Part shown: in pieces, positions 45,809 through 58,184 of the stretch | Position numbering within the stretch: position 1 is the first letter of the stretch | Layout of the letters: every line of letters starts with the position of its first letter | Source of the DNA: Byssothecium circinans | Lineage: Eukaryota > Ascomycota > Dothideomycetes > Pleosporales > Massarinaceae | Assembly (NCBI GenBank): GCA_010015675.1 | Contig: ML976988.1 | Span: 885,079 to 949,078 of the forward strand | Length of the DNA: 64,000 nucleotides | Reading direction: 5' to 3' | Made by a program: the position numbers and the translations under genes | Notes under the pieces: generated by a model | What the model was told of the DNA's origin: nothing | The model's database searches: none | Seen by the model: the letters and a program-made list of their open reading frames with translations, nothing else

Positions 45809-47666
45809 TCACATGTGGTGATTCTCTGGTGAGAGGCTGGCAGGATCTAACGACCCGAAAGATACCAGGTTCTGCATGTCCATGTCATCAACGTGCTCCT
45901 CCATCAGTGGCGAACGAAAGGGGAGGTTCAAATTTTGCTTGGCGTACATGTCCGTCATCTGCAGCGCTTCGTCCGACATACCATGGTCTTGCGACATCGG
46001 GTAGACGTCTGCAGACCCGGCGCGGCCAAAGGAGCTAAGCGGCGGAGACTGGTTGGCAATGATCGGGTCGGGGTGACCGACAGGTGGCATTGGCGATGTT
46101 GCAGAAGCCGAGTGAGATGGCGGCCCCATAGGCGTGTGGATGTACGGAGGAATGTTGTAATGCTGTCCGAAATTTGATGCCGGCACATTGTCAGTAGGAG
46201 GCCCCGAAGTGAAGAAGGCTGGTGTCCCAAACTCAGAAGGCGAATTTGCCGTCGTTGCTGACATCGGATATTGTCGGTACTCCATGCCGTATCCTGCTGA
46301 AGTGTCGATGCTGAGATGAGGTCCAATCGGTCCAGATGCACTCTGTGGAACAGGTGCATAGATTTCAGGATTCGGTGAGTAAGGTGAATGCTCTGGCTGG
46401 ATCAGAAAGGATGGCATAGGATTCCGTAGAAGCGAGAAGTCGACTGCGACGGGGACGGAGCGACTTCGCTGGCGCTTGTGACCACGCGCGTGAAGACCTC
46501 CTGGAGCAAATGGCGAGTCGTGGAAACCAACACCCATGTGAGGATGAACTAGATGGTTGGGCTGGGATGCTGGGCGGTGGCCAATGGGCGACACTGGCGC
46601 TGAAGCGGCTAGGGCATTGTGGTCGTAGATGTTGTGCCGGTTTTGGAATGATTCCAATGAGACGAGCTTCGCAAGCTGTCCGCTCAGCACCTTCGGGTGA
46701 CCGCCCAGATGATGCACCATTATCTGAGACGCCTGCTGCTCCTCTGTGAAGTCCCCGCACTGGAAGAATCCTCCTGATCCGGAAGAGTCCATGAAGAAGT
46801 TCGGCGGGCGGTTTAGTTCGACGATCAAACCTCCAGGGCGTTGCGAAGCGCCTTCGGCGTTTCCGTTCATATCTCCATTCTCCAACGTGATGTTTTTGAT
46901 GTACGAGAAGGGGTACTCGATCTTATAGCCTGCTGAGTCATTGTTGATGTAGTAAGTAACGCAGCCCTTCTCCGGTGAGTAGAAGATCACCAGATCCATA
47001 GCACTCTGGCCAACACGTCGCCAAGTGCCAATGCTCAGTGAACGACATGCGAAGTGGTGAATGACTAAAGCGGGTTAGATGTGATCTATAATAATTCAAA
47101 AGGCTTCCATTGGGGCGCAACTCACCAACTTTAGAGGAGCTGGTGTCCGTGTTGAGGAGCATGCCGCTGCCGTACGCCGCCATTGATCCGCCAGCGCGGC
47201 CAAGGAAGCTCGTTCCCATCGACTTGCCAGACTCCATGGCCTGAAGCGCCAGATAGCGTCGCATCGACTCTGGGATGTCGTTGCAGTCGTCTCCATTTTC
47301 GATGCTCTTCTTAGCAATGTTCTTTATCTTTGCGCGCCTGTTGGATTGTTAATGAAGGCATCCGAAACCGTTCAGCCTCGGTTCTTACCTGTTCTGGAAC
47401 CAGATTTGCACCGATCGCTCAGTCATGTTAATCTCCGAGGCGATCCTCTCTCGCGTCGCAGCCGTGGGAGTGGGGTTCTTATTGAATTCAACCTCGAGTG
47501 TCACAAGCTGGTCTTGCGTGGCCCTCTGGCGCTTCTGGTTCTTCTGCTGCTGGGTGAGGGTGCTTTTGCGCGGCGGCCGTCGCGGGGCCGAGCCATGTGT
47601 GGGAGTGCCAGCGTTCGCGACGGGCGAGGGCGTGCCGTCAGGCATGGTTTCCTCGGGTGTCTGCAT
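45809..47666 (-). CDS. Homeobox transcription factor
   Basis: Three exons: 47389-47666, 47126-47337 and 45809-47064, giving 581 residues. The homeodomain spans about residues 35-95, starting at the basic arm [17 protein letters not shown]. Helix 3 ([15 protein letters not shown]) is split by the first intron at the conserved QN-R position. A second conserved region follows ([14 protein letters not shown], then [18 protein letters not shown] and [19 protein letters not shown]), typical of filamentous-fungal homeobox regulators of development. The rest is disordered and Pro/Ser-rich. It should act in the nucleus as a DNA-binding regulator. The start at 47666 is chosen because the upstream frame is not conserved-looking. 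Confidence 0.9.
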
Positions 47667-50004
47667 GGTGCACGTGGCTATCGGCTGGTGTGGGAATAGG
47701 CGGATGGGGAAGGGGGAGTATCGGCTGGTGGACCGTCTATCAATTGTCGTAAAGTATCGTGAAGTAATAGTATTGGGGTATCCGAAAAGAGGAGCCGGGG
47801 GGAGGAGAGCGTGTGTTCGGCGTGAGACTCGGGCTCGCGTCCAGGCGCACGTATGAGGATGGTAGGGCGTAAAGGCTGCTGTCCGAGGAGCAGAATTCGA
47901 AATACGATCGGCCACGGGCGATGCTAAAGGCGGGGAAGAGGTGAATCGGTATGATATGGGATCCTAAGGAGTGGACGGCGAAGCCTAAGGGGAGTAGGTG
48001 AAAAGAATGTGTGCAAAGGCTGAAAGGAGTGGCAGCTCTTCGCAGAAGCGACAAGAAAGAGAAAGTCACGAAGATCGCACCGACCGAGCGAGGTGACGAT
48101 GCGAAATCCGAATTGAGGAGATCAGGCGGGTTAAAGTGAGTGACGGTGAGGGAAAGGGGAGATTACATGAAGGAAGGGGCTTTCAAGCAGGCGTGTAGGG
48201 GGAAGGCGCGCTAGCAGCGGCGGCGGCAGGCGGAGGCCCTTGCTCACCGTAGTGCGAGAGTCGCGACACCATTTTTGGCCACGCCGGGGACCGTTTGACC
48301 TTTCGGCGCCAGAGTCGAGCAGCTCAAGGCGCATTCCGACGCCAGAGTCTGCACTATTTCTCTTCTTCGTCCAGACGAGCACGACTGCGAAAGAGCGCTG
48401 CATGTCATGATGGCTTCACGCTGTGCTTTGCGTCGTGTGAGCCGCCCACACTGCCAGGGGGTCGGCCGACCTGGCCTGACGAGACTGGCGGGAGGCACGC
48501 CGGTCGTCGGACTGCCTCGCTGTGGTGTGGCCCTGGGTGTGGGTGACAGGGTGATGGCCATGATGCCGTGCCAAAGCCCCATCCCAAGACTCAGGAGACT
48601 TTTCCAGCCGCTCCTCGCCCGCAAACGGTACCCAGCACCCGCTGGCTGGGCGAGGGCGCCATGTCCAATCGCTGGAGACGTCCTCCGCGCACGTCCGCGT
48701 GTTCCTGGCGCATAAAGGCTCGTCGATGTTCGAGAAGGCGCTTGTGGCAGCCTACGTAAGTACATGTCGTCAATGGCAAAACCCGAACAGTGAAGTCTGC
48801 TCTTCTTGCCAGGTCGGAGGTGCCGACCGCAAGAGCTTCTGGACGAGCGTGGACATGACATGTAGCCGGGAGCCAGCGGTTTGACAGTGAAGTTGACGCC
48901 GAAGCCATATGTGAGACTGAACTCGAGGGAACCATGAGCGGAATGACGGCGCTGCGCGTCTCGTGCAAGGAAACACTCTGGAGTCTGCGCGTGCCGCTGT
49001 CCGACGAGCGATTCATCTGGAAAGTCAAACACCACTCGCCTCGGCTGTCGCAATTCTGCGACTGCTTCGTCGATGGACCGACGCTTTGTCCGTTGCTTAC
49101 CTCTGCTCTGTGGCGGTTATCGCTATCGTGAGCACTGTGCAGTGCCCGACGCCCCTCGTTGCTGATCGCTCGGTTGTCCTGAGACGAGACGAGAGCTCAG
49201 GCCACGAGGCGCGTTGCTTCAACCCAATTGACGCCCAGGTCCAACATATTTAGACGCACGCTGGAGCTGCAAAAAGTCTCTCACCACCAGAGAAATCTAT
49301 GATTCAACCGAGATGCCAGGCGGATATACCGGCAGAACCTATCCGACGTCCTAGTCGCCCTATCGGCTGTCAACGTGTTGAACCAACCCCCATGCCTCGA
49401 GTGGAGGGAGCGAATGTGGGCCTATCGCAAGGCTCCCTGGCACCCCAGGCTGTTGGCAAGCGAAAGCCAACAACCCAGAACCCAGACAGTGCCAAGCCAC
49501 AGACGTGCCCGGTTCCTGAATCCTAGCTGCGATTCATCATTCCTGTGTTCCAACTGCGTTGGCTCCTAGATAACTCTATATTGACCTGTTGACGTTCGCA
49601 CTAGAGAACACTCTTCTTATCTCCGGAGGACCACTCACATTCGCACCGCAAACCGCCCCCAAGCCCACGGATATCCTGCACCCCGCCAAACTGTTTCAGC
49701 ATAAAACTGTTCGAAACACTAACCGCAAGCGTAGCTCACCGCTTGATGAAGTAAGCCAGGATCCTATGTCTTTCACAAGACACATGGAATCGCAAACACG
49801 CGATTGTTTCTGTCTCCATAGCATACGAAAGCATTTCCCACTGCGGCCATTCCCGTGACATGGACTTCAAGCCACGTTTCGAGAGGGCCTCGGAAATGCT
49901 CGAGGTGTTTATGCAGCTAGAACGCTGCAAAGTGCCGAGGCCGGCCAGAGCCTGCTGTGCACTCTGCAACAGGGGCAGGCAACCACAACGGCCTTCGTTT
50001 TCGT
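47667..50004. other. Intergenic, 2.3 kb, homeobox promoter and MDM10 3' flank
   Basis: A long 5' region, usual for developmental regulators. Between 48244 and 49053 open frames exist on both strands in GC-rich sequence, but none has a motif and the translations have the Arg/Ser/Pro bias of non-coding GC-rich DNA. No RNA gene recognised. Confidence 0.4.
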
Positions 50005-51291
50005 TCAAGAAGAGTACTGCAGCTCGATACCAACTGCCCGGAACACTTGCTCTCTCTTCTTCAAATCAAGGCTGGCGCCAAGGGTGAACAACAGCTCTTT
50101 GATGCGGCCCTCCCACAGCACTCCGATGCGCCAGTTGTGGTCCACGCGGGCTTTCAAAATACCAGAGACATCGTCGTCGGGCGCAGTCGATGGCCGCCCC
50201 CAGTCTGGGCGAAGCTTTTTGACAGCCCAGTCGGTTTCTGTGTTGCGGCGGCGTCGCCACAATTCGCAACCGAGCTGCAGCTCACTTTCATAGGAGTAGA
50301 AGTTGAAATCGAACCGGGAACAGAGGGCCATGTTGGGGCCGGCCTTGACAGCATAGGTGGAGGAAAGATTTCCCATCAAAGGATTCAACGTAAGCGTCAT
50401 GGTATACGGGAAGCCTGTGTGGTTGGGCAGGGTCGTAAAACGTAAGCCGGTGCTTATGCCACCACTCTTGTTCAATAGTCCATAGTAGAGTTCCGCACCA
50501 GCACTGAAGCGGCCGTGCACGACTTCGGCTACTTGTTGGGCTGTTATCGGCTCTGTGGGAGTGACTCTGGGATCGGCACCAAAATTGTACAGGCCTCGTA
50601 TTCCCATTAGAGCCGAATCGGTACTGTACATGTACTCTGTGCTATATTTGCCCGTGTCATTTTGCAGCAGTGTGAGGATAGTACCGCCATTGTTGAGATT
50701 CGAGTCGCTGACAGCAGACACTCGCAGCTGCCGGGTTGGCGTTAGACGACGTAGGTAGAGCGCCTCTAGCCTGGATTGAGGGAGGAATATGCGGCCGTAG
50801 AGCAATGTATCTGTGTTACATGAACATATAGCCAGCACGTTGAGCATCAACGAGCGTACCTCTTCGATCTATGCGCTTGCCGCTGTGCCAAACCTCCCAC
50901 CACCAGTCTTCGTCCGGCCTCCGCAGCTCTTGCAAATGCCTGTAACCCCTTACAACATGGTGTAAGTCGAGATCTGAGCTCTTGAACTTCCTCCGCAGCG
51001 GGAGCGACGAGTAAAGGTAAGACACCGAGCCATCGACAACACCCACATTCCCGAGCGTGTACGAAGTCGCAAAGTTTGGGGCCGCGAGGGAGGAGATTTG
51101 GAGTCTGAGACCTTTTGGGGTCTGGAAGTCGAGCAATGCTATGATGAAGTTCAGTGGTGGCCTTGAGATGGAATGGAAAGAAAGTGAGACCGACCTCGCG
51201 CCGTGGCGTTGAGCGCGCCATAGGAATTGTCAAGGTTCCAATGCGAAGCCTCATAAAATGCATTCTGCACATTCTCCATAAAATCTAGCAT
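50005..51291 (-). CDS. MDM10: Mitochondrial distribution and morphology protein 10 (ERMES beta barrel)
   Basis: Three exons: 51195-51291, 50860-51138 and 50005-50810, giving 393 residues, with GT-AG introns of 56 and 49 bp. The N-terminus MLDFMENVQNAFYEASHWN and the block GLRLQISSLAAPNFATSYTLG are family signatures. The conserved core includes LYGRIFLPQSRLEALYLRRL and STEYMYSTDSALMGIRGLYNFG, then a series of amphipathic strands. Mdm10 is an outer-membrane porin-like barrel that links mitochondria to the ER in ERMES and helps the SAM complex assemble outer-membrane proteins. The strand pattern reaches the C-terminus, so the barrel looks complete. Confidence 0.95.
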
Positions 51292-51506
51292 TTTGTTGCG
51301 CGCGCCGTAACATGGTGCGCTTGTTGTGTGTGCTATAAGTAGTTAAGATGTTCCGCGAGAGAGCTCTCGAAGCTTGCGGTCGGCTAGCCGTTCGCCAAGC
51401 TACCAAAAATCCCCGCCGCATCCACTTCGAACTTTTTTTTTAGCCTGCGATCACGACTGAGACCTATTGAGTGGAATCAAGTGCAGTGCTCACCACAACC
51501 GTCAAT
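51292..51506. promoter_or_regulatory. Compact divergent promoter between MDM10 and MRT4
   Basis: 215 bp between start codons. A run of nine T (about 51433-51441) is the clearest element. The last 55 bp are the MRT4 leader that is duplicated near 34.3 kb. Confidence 0.5.
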
Positions 51507-52265
51507 ATGCCCAAATCGAAGCGCGCAAAGGTCGTACACCTGTCCAAGACGGACAAGAAGGGCAAGGAGCTGTCGCAAAAGCTCTTCGCCGATGTTCAGG
51601 AAGCCGCCGACAACTACCAGTACATTTTTGTGTTCGCGGTAGAGAACATGCGGAATTCGTACCTCAAGGGAGTTCGCGCCGAATTTTCAGACTGCCGGTA
51701 GGCTACTGTACTTTTCAATCCCATGTTTCCAGCTGATACATTTTGCAGAATGTTCTTCGGCAAAACCAAAGTCATGGCGAAAGCGCTCGGCCAGACGGAC
51801 GCAGACGAACACCTCAAAAACCTCTCGCGCCTCTCAAAACACCTCGTGGGCAATGTTGGCCTGTTCTTCACGAACCGCGAACCCCAGGATATCATCGAAT
51901 ACTTCTCGGCTTATTCGCAAACCGACTTTGCGCGCGCCGGCATCACCGCTACGCAGACCTTCACAATCCCCGCCGGCGTGGTATACTCAAGAGGAGGAGA
52001 AGTAGCGGCTGAGGACGACATACCGCTGCCGCACAGCGAAGAGATTACAATCAGAAAGTGGGGCATGCCAACGAGGTTAGACAAGGGCAAAGTCATCTTA
52101 GATGCGCCATATACAGTGTGCAAAGAGGGACAAACGTTGAATAGCCACCAGACGGCGTTGTTGAAGCACTTTGGCGTTGCCATGGCTGAGTTCAAGATTG
52201 AGATGAGGGCGTACTATTCGGCGGCGAAAGAGGAGGTTGTGGAAGTTGGTGCGATGGAGGAGTAG
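51507..52265 (+). CDS. MRT4: Ribosome assembly factor Mrt4 (uL10/P0 paralogue)
   Basis: Two exons, 51507-51697 and 51749-52265 (51-bp intron), giving 235 residues, like yeast Mrt4 (236). The start MPKSKRAKVVHLSKTDKKG is the conserved basic N-terminus. The P0-like domain has YIFVFAVENMRNSYLKGVR, FFGKTKVMAKALG and LVGNVGLFFTN. It also has FTIPAGVV and RKWGMPTRLDKGKV, the family insert. Mrt4 holds the place of P0 on pre-60S particles in the nucleolus and leaves before P0 binds. The acidic P-stalk tail of P0 is absent, as expected for Mrt4. Confidence 0.95.
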
Positions 52266-53719
52266 AATGTAGTCGAAGACCAATCTTCAGCATCTCGATG
52301 GCGTTACGACAGGCGTTATGGTCAGGTATGGGCAAAAACTGGAAAGTACGACGATGTCTATGGCACGACTGAATATACCCTTTCACGTCCCTTCATCCAA
52401 CCTCTCATTGCCTTCTTTCGTCGTAATGCACTTGGCTTCCAGGACTGTCGCCTACACACTAGAAGATGCCAAGCTAAAGCTGGTTTATTGTAAGAAAGCA
52501 GTTCTTGAGACAATCATCGTTCAAAAAGGAGACGTTGCTGTCCCTAAGTATATGTTGGTTTCCATTCTAATCACGTTCAGTAAGTTCCACAGGAGAGCAG
52601 AGGAGTAACTCAAAAATGAAGACTCAGCACAGTGCATTCAGTAATCTAATCGGCATGTACAAAGATGCAAGCGACGGCTTCCAATCGAACACCCTTGTAT
52701 GACGAGAAAGCGGAAAAGAGCGAGCTGCATGTATATATCACACGTCCAGGAATTTCATAAAAGCCTCCACCTATATTGAAAACCCCAAAGCCCGTCTATC
52801 CCTTCCAAATCATTCCTATACCCCTTCCCCACAGTCTCACCTCCCCCAAAAACGACCGCCCCTCCAGAAATAGTCAGCCCTCGAACGCGTTACTTTCTTT
52901 AGTTCTGTTGGTTGTTGTACCCACCTCCCCATCCCCCATGACTCTTCTCTCTCAATAGAATGGGGGGGATGAAGCCAACAGTGCTGTACAATAGAGATAC
53001 CACATACAACACGCACACAACATCCTCTGACTTCATACCACCACATTCCCGGGAAACAAACCCTACCTACCTCCTCGCTCACCCGGACTCCCGCGAATCT
53101 CAACGCTATCGTTAAGAAGGTACGGAACGAGGATCTGGAGCTAAGAGAGCGCTTTTCGCTTTTCGCTTCTCAGATATGCATGAGCAAGCGACCTCATAGG
53201 CTACAACGACATGGTGAGGATTCATACGTTGGAGATTGAGGCGATGTGTGGACTGATGTGCGGCGAGACTTTTGAATAATTTCAGGGAAGGAGGTTGTTC
53301 GGGACGTTGGGAGGTAGGAGAAGGTGAATGGAGGAGAGTTGATATGGAATGGTAGAGAGTGGAGAAGAGGAGTGGATGTGGGATCTGAAGGAGGTGAACG
53401 ATAAGTTTGCATACGCGATTACGTCTTGAAGTTGGACTATCGATTGGTGGTTACATACATGTCGTTGGTACCTCAACGCTGCGTACTTAAACAGTTACAC
53501 ATTCGGTGTCTTCGCAAATGCCAATCATCCAGGAAATGCCCACCCATCCTCCTACGAATACCTAAGAAAATCCCGTGCGATTGCCGTATATCCCATCTTC
53601 CCTAACTTCTCGATATTGATGCCGCCCCGCAAGCTTCTAATATCCACACATACCTACAATAAACATAACCATACAAAACCATAACAACACATCCTGTCCC
53701 ATACCCATTCCTCCTACAC
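52266..53719. other. Intergenic convergent spacer, 1.45 kb
   Basis: Lies between the stops of MRT4 and FEX, which converge. Composition is mixed with C-rich tracts near 52770-52860. No supported gene or RNA. Confidence 0.4.
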
Positions 53720-55591
53720 TTAAACCACACAAGCCACCTCCTCCCACCCCACCGTCCACTTGACACTCCCCATAACCGCCACCAGCACCAAAACCCCCAC
53801 CCAAACACTCGCCCCCGCATAAACAACCCCACAGCGTCTTTTCAGCCCCTCGAGTTCCAAAACCCACGTACTAACCGTCGTCAACGCGCCACAGAACCCA
53901 TCCATGAGTCCCTGCAGCACCTGACACACGACTCTCCCGCCACCAACACCAGAGGAACCGAGAGCGACGTGCTGCAGATCATACGCCATGCCCAAGACGG
54001 CGGTGCCGAAAATGTTAACTGCGAAAGTGCCGAGGGGAAACGAGGGGATCAGCGGGTTGAATAAGAGGGAGATGTAGAAGCGGAGAATACAGCCAACTGA
54101 TGCGAATACGCAGGCGAAAATGGCTTGACCGCGCCATGTCTCATTGCTCCAAGGTCCGCGACTCGAAGGGCCATGAGGACCGTCCGGCGGCCATATAGCC
54201 ATGAACACTGCGCCCAGCCAAGACCCCCAAGCCAGAAAAACAACGATGGGATCGAGGATGCGGCGCGTGAAGCGGAAGGGGAGAGTGGGCGTGAAGGCAT
54301 CGAGGAGAACGGCGATGTGGGCGCCGAGTTTTAGGGCGGCGTGGCAGGTCCCTAGTGTGAGTATTATAACGGCCAGACCGGCCATGAAAGAGTATCCATC
54401 GTTTCGTTGGAGCGTCGCGCTCGAATTAATAGAGGTGCCGGGATGGTAGACAGGCGCGGGGAGATCGTTTATAAAAGCAAGGAAAGTGTCGCGCATGAAG
54501 GTTGAGAAACTGGTAAAGGAACCGCAGAAACCTGTCGCTAGGCCGATGTAAAGGGGTATCGTTTTCTTAGTCTTGTTGTGGGAAGCTTTCCCTGCCGGAT
54601 TTATAGCTTCGGGGGCTTTTTCCTCGTCGTTTTGTGGTGATCGTGGTGCCCGCGGTGGTGTGTAAAGAGAGTTTCCCCATTCCTGGCGGAATAGTCGTCG
54701 GTCTTCTGCTAGAAAGCCCAGGACGAATGTACCGGCTACATTGGCCCATAAGTTGGAGAAGGTGATGGGGGCGCCGGGGTAGAAGGTGAGCCATTGGAGG
54801 CCGAGTCGAGCGAGTGTGCCGAGTATGGAGAAGAAGATGAGGTAGGAGATAGCGTAGAGCTCAGTCAAGACCCCCGAATGCGCAGATTGCGCTGGTATAC
54901 TTTGATTGTCTCCTATGTGCGGCAGCGCAGTGATGTCCAAAGTCGAACCTGGTGTCAATCTCCCCGTATTCACGCCCGTATGTTGCTGTGAGGGATAAAA
55001 CGACCTCTTCGAGTGTTGCGTTTTCGAATTCCTCGAATCTGTTCGCTCCTCTTCCAACGTACTATGCTGGTACATTCGTCTCTCATTTGGATTCTTCACT
55101 GGCGACGGCGCGTCCACCTCGTTCAACTCTTCCCACGTATCCGGTTGAAGTATCTCTTCTATATTCCGGCCTCTCGAGCCCTTCCGTGGTGTGCTCCGAG
55201 AACTCCCATGGCCACTCCCGGTCCCACTTCTACCCCCCGAGCCCGGCCTCCTCTTCTTCTCCAGGCTCTGTCTCCTTGTTGGTACACGCGGGACGGTGGG
55301 TGCTGGTGAGGGACTGGACGGCGGAGAGTCATATTCATACGGTATATATGGTAATCCGCCCGTATCTTGTAGGATGTAGTCGTCGACATCTGTCAGTATC
55401 GGCGCAATCGGCGTACTCGTTCGTCGCGATTGTGGTCGGGATAGAGAACGCGATTGCGGGCGCGACGGGTTGCGGGCAGAATGCTCAGAGCGAGGGAGAG
55501 AAGAGCGCTGTTGATTGTAATGCGACTCGCGGCGGCTGGTCGATCCATCATCGCTGTCCACCATGATCTCGCCCGTTACGAATCGATCCAT
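53720..55591 (-). CDS. FEX1: Fluoride exporter, two-domain CrcB/Fex type
   Basis: Single exon, 623 residues. The first about 240 residues are a disordered Ser/Arg/Pro-rich cytosolic region, longer than in yeast Fex1 (375 residues in total). Two CrcB domains follow in inverted tandem. Domain one has LARLGLQWLTFYPG, FSNLWANVAGTFVLGF and GFCGSFTSFSTFMRD. Domain two has GCILRFYISLLFNP, FAVNIFGTAVLGM and GFCGALTTVSTW. The Asn in the third helix and the phenylalanine/threonine-serine elements of the fluoride pathway are visible in domain one. Domain two keeps TTVSTW. The protein lets fluoride leave the cell across the plasma membrane. Confidence 0.93.
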   Translation of the reverse strand: MDRFVTGEIMVDSDDGSTSRRESHYNQQRSSLPRSEHSARNPSRPQSRSLSRPQSRRTSTPIAPILTDVDDYILQDTGGLPYIPYEYDSPPSSPSPAPTVPRVPTRRQSLEKKRRPGSGGRSGTGSGHGSSRSTPRKGSRGRNIEEILQPDTWEELNEVDAPSPVKNPNERRMYQHSTLEEERTDSRNSKTQHSKRSFYPSQQHTGVNTGRLTPGSTLDITALPHIGDNQSIPAQSAHSGVLTELYAISYLIFFSILGTLARLGLQWLTFYPGAPITFSNLWANVAGTFVLGFLAEDRRLFRQEWGNSLYTPPRAPRSPQNDEEKAPEAINPAGKASHNKTKKTIPLYIGLATGFCGSFTSFSTFMRDTFLAFINDLPAPVYHPGTSINSSATLQRNDGYSFMAGLAVIILTLGTCHAALKLGAHIAVLLDAFTPTLPFRFTRRILDPIVVFLAWGSWLGAVFMAIWPPDGPHGPSSRGPWSNETWRGQAIFACVFASVGCILRFYISLLFNPLIPSFPLGTFAVNIFGTAVLGMAYDLQHVALGSSGVGGGRVVCQVLQGLMDGFCGALTTVSTWVLELEGLKRRCGVVYAGASVWVGVLVLVAVMGSVKWTVGWEEVACVV

Positions 55592-56192
55592 CCCTCAACC
55601 AACGTGCCTTCAGAAAGTGAATAGGCCCTCGCCACAACAACAGTGACGTCTGTGAGCAAAACTTTATGTCCAAAAGAAACCGGATAGCCCCGAAAAGTCA
55701 AGTCTGTCGGCGCCGAAGCTCAAACTCAGCTCAACTCAACTCATCGAAAACATCCCTTGCTCCCAGGCACTTCCATACCAGCCGCTCTACGCAGGCGGCG
55801 TGTGATGAATTTAAAGCACCCATGGTGTAACGATCATGCTAATATAAGGATGCGGTTCGTCTCATCACATTCACAATGATTCACATCAATGCCCCGGCCT
55901 GCTTGGATCTGCGCCAGGGGTCCCTTCGGGGACAATATTCAACAACGCTAAACCGCATATGCATCAACAACCGAGCAAACCACGACTATTGACAGCTCCA
56001 ATTAGACAAAGCTAAACCTAATCCAGGTGCATCTTATCATATCACCTTGCATGCCCGTTGCATTGACAACCAGCCTCAAAATTGCACTGTTTCACCTTCC
56101 CTTCCCTCCCTTTGGACCCGGATAGAGAAAATCCCCTGCCAACTTTTTTCTTGTTGACGTGCGATATTAAACTCAAAATACATCGCACAATA
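55592..56192. promoter_or_regulatory. Divergent promoter between FEX and UPRT genes
   Basis: 601 bp between divergent starts. A CTCAACTCAACTCA repeat lies near 55730-55745 and a palindrome-like CCTTCCCTTCCCTCCC tract near 56096-56111. No TATA box is evident. Confidence 0.4.
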
Positions 56193-57081
56193 ATGGCGAC
56201 GGCGACGGGACTACCGAAGAACGCACACGTATCGAGCCATCCATGTCTGCAGGCAAAGCTGTCGCTGTTGAGATCGGCCGAGACGAATCCCAGAGATGTG
56301 CAGTCGCTGGTCCATGATATCGCGCTCATGGTGGGCTACGAAGCGTTGGCTTCCGGACTCTCTGTAAAGGAGAACGGCACGGTATGTTTATATTCCCCCT
56401 TATATTTGTCCTCCATTATCATATGTGGGATGCAGAGCTCGTTCCCCACGTTGTTCATCCTTCATACCCCACCTTGTCTATACACCAACAATACCACCAC
56501 ATATACAAACACGACTACATGCCACCTATACCCTATAGCATGAACCGCCCACTAACAACCAACACAAGGGCAAATCCCCTCTAGGCTACACCTACACCAG
56601 CACAACAACCTCCCCCGCCCCGTCCTCCATATCCCTCGTCCCCATCCTCCGCTCCGGCCTCTCCATGGTCCCCGCGGTATCCTCTCTGCTCCCCCACCCA
56701 GTCCCAATCCACCACCTCGGGCTCTACCGCGAGAGATCCACCCTCCAGCCTGTAGAATACTACAATAACCTCCCGTACCATTCCTCCTCGAACACTTCGT
56801 CTGCTGGCCCCGCTGAACTCGCCATTATCGTCGATCCTATCATTGCGACGGGCGCTACGGCTTGTGCGGCTATTGATACCCTGAAAGACTGGGGTGTGAA
56901 GAGGATTATCGTGTGTGCCGTGTTGGCTACGGAGAGTGGGTTGAAAAGTGCGTGTGAGGAGTGGGCTGAGGGGGTGGAAGTTTGGGTTGGTGGGTGCGAT
57001 AAGGAGGTTGATGAGAAGGGGATGATAAAGCCGGGGTTGGGAGATATAGGAGATCGGCTGTACCTGACAATCGGAAAGTGA
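56193..57081 (+). CDS. Uracil phosphoribosyltransferase
   Basis: Two exons, 56193-56381 and 56569-57081, joined in phase 0 across a 187-bp intron with a clear ACTAAC branch site, giving 233 residues. The N-terminus LPKNAHVSSHPCLQAKLSLLR is typical of UPRT. The type I phosphoribosyltransferase fold shows VPILRSGLSMVPA and the PRPP loop IIVDPIIATGATACAAID, then IVCAVLATESGL and a C-terminal uracil-binding GLGDIGDRLYLT. The enzyme makes UMP from uracil and PRPP in pyrimidine salvage. It resembles bacterial-type UPRT in length rather than the longer Fur1 form. Confidence 0.93.
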
Positions 57082-58184
57082 GAAGGTAGTAATATGTACG
57101 TCCAGATATTTTATCGTGCCAAAGTCATGTACTAGGCGGAATATTCTCGCGGTGACAGGAAAGCGGGCACGCGATTAAAACAATTCGCCGCACACTAAAA
57201 GACTTCACCCTAAATTGTTCTACGCATAATAATACCATGGTACTTTTTAATCTCTTTCTACTTGTATGTAAAAGAGCATTCTAAGCTTTATACTTCTATG
57301 TTTTACTACATTTAAAAGTAGCGTAATTGACATATTATTGTAGGTTATATTTGGTGAGAGAGTATTAGGTGTGCGGGGAATTCTTTCAACCGCGTGGCGG
57401 GAAATAAGCGCACGGGTCATCTCACCAAAGCTGAGGTCCTTTTGCTGAGATTTGGGGAAGTGGCCCGTGCGCTTATTTCTCGCTTTCCCGCCGCCGCGAA
57501 TGGTATTAGTCAGGCAAAGTCTGGATCTCGACTGTTGCACAAGATAAGCATGCCGCGTGTAACTTCGAATGCGACTGCGTCCTCAGGAGCGGGTTGAAAG
57601 GAGGCGGTTAGACGGATATCTAGGCCAAAAAGCTTGATATTGCTTAACCCCAGTAGATGGGTAAAAACCTCACCAATGAGCTTTGGAGTGGAAACAAGCC
57701 TCGGGCCGTGGCGATGCTTATCTCCCCCTCTCTTGCACCTCCCATCTACAACCTTCGCACTGCGACCTGGTGCCTGGCGCTCTATTAGAGTCTTGCTCAG
57801 CAACTCTACCAGGGAATGCCCGCAGCGCATACTGATTCGCGTACGACTGAATCAACGATGGCCTACAGCTCCGTCACCCCAAATCGACCAAATGCAAACG
57901 GAGCTCTTGCAACCGTGACAGCCTCATTCGCCGATTGTATATTGACAGAGGCCCCCGCCATCGGCATGGGCCCGTATCCAGGGATACCTGCCGGCAATCC
58001 ACCGCGACATGGTTCTTGATTCGTCCTGGCAGTCAACGCCTACTCAATTTGAGTTGGCGAGTATAATCCCTACTTTCCCTCACACAAGTGACGAGGGTAG
58101 TCGCACCCTTTATAGAAGCCTCCACATACCCCAAGCCTACTCTTCTCACGACCTTCGTCAGCCCGCTCCCATCCCTATCAAGAA
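57082..58184. other. Intergenic, 1.1 kb, with a palindrome and AT-rich tract
   Basis: Contains an AT-rich stretch (57160-57370) and the palindromic element at 57396-57492, listed separately. The right end is the carboxypeptidase promoter. The frames over the palindrome read similar peptides on both strands because of the inverted repeat. Confidence 0.45.
57396..57492. repeat. 97-bp imperfect palindrome, MITE-like
   Basis: The arm aaataagcgcacggg (57402-57416) is repeated exactly in reverse at 57464-57478, and ggcgggaaa at the outer left end matches tttcccgcc at the outer right end after a 5-base insertion. The 47-bp centre is itself partly self-complementary. Such a structure could be a small foldback element, a replication barrier or a hairpin transcript. 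A sequence similar to the outer arm lies at 57151-57175, which may mark the other end of a short AT-rich element. Confidence 0.7.

Noticed and set aside
48244..49053. Minus-strand frame of 269 codons upstream of the homeobox gene
   Set aside because: The translation is Arg/Ser/Pro-biased without motifs. Competing frames of similar length on the other strand suggest a GC-content effect.
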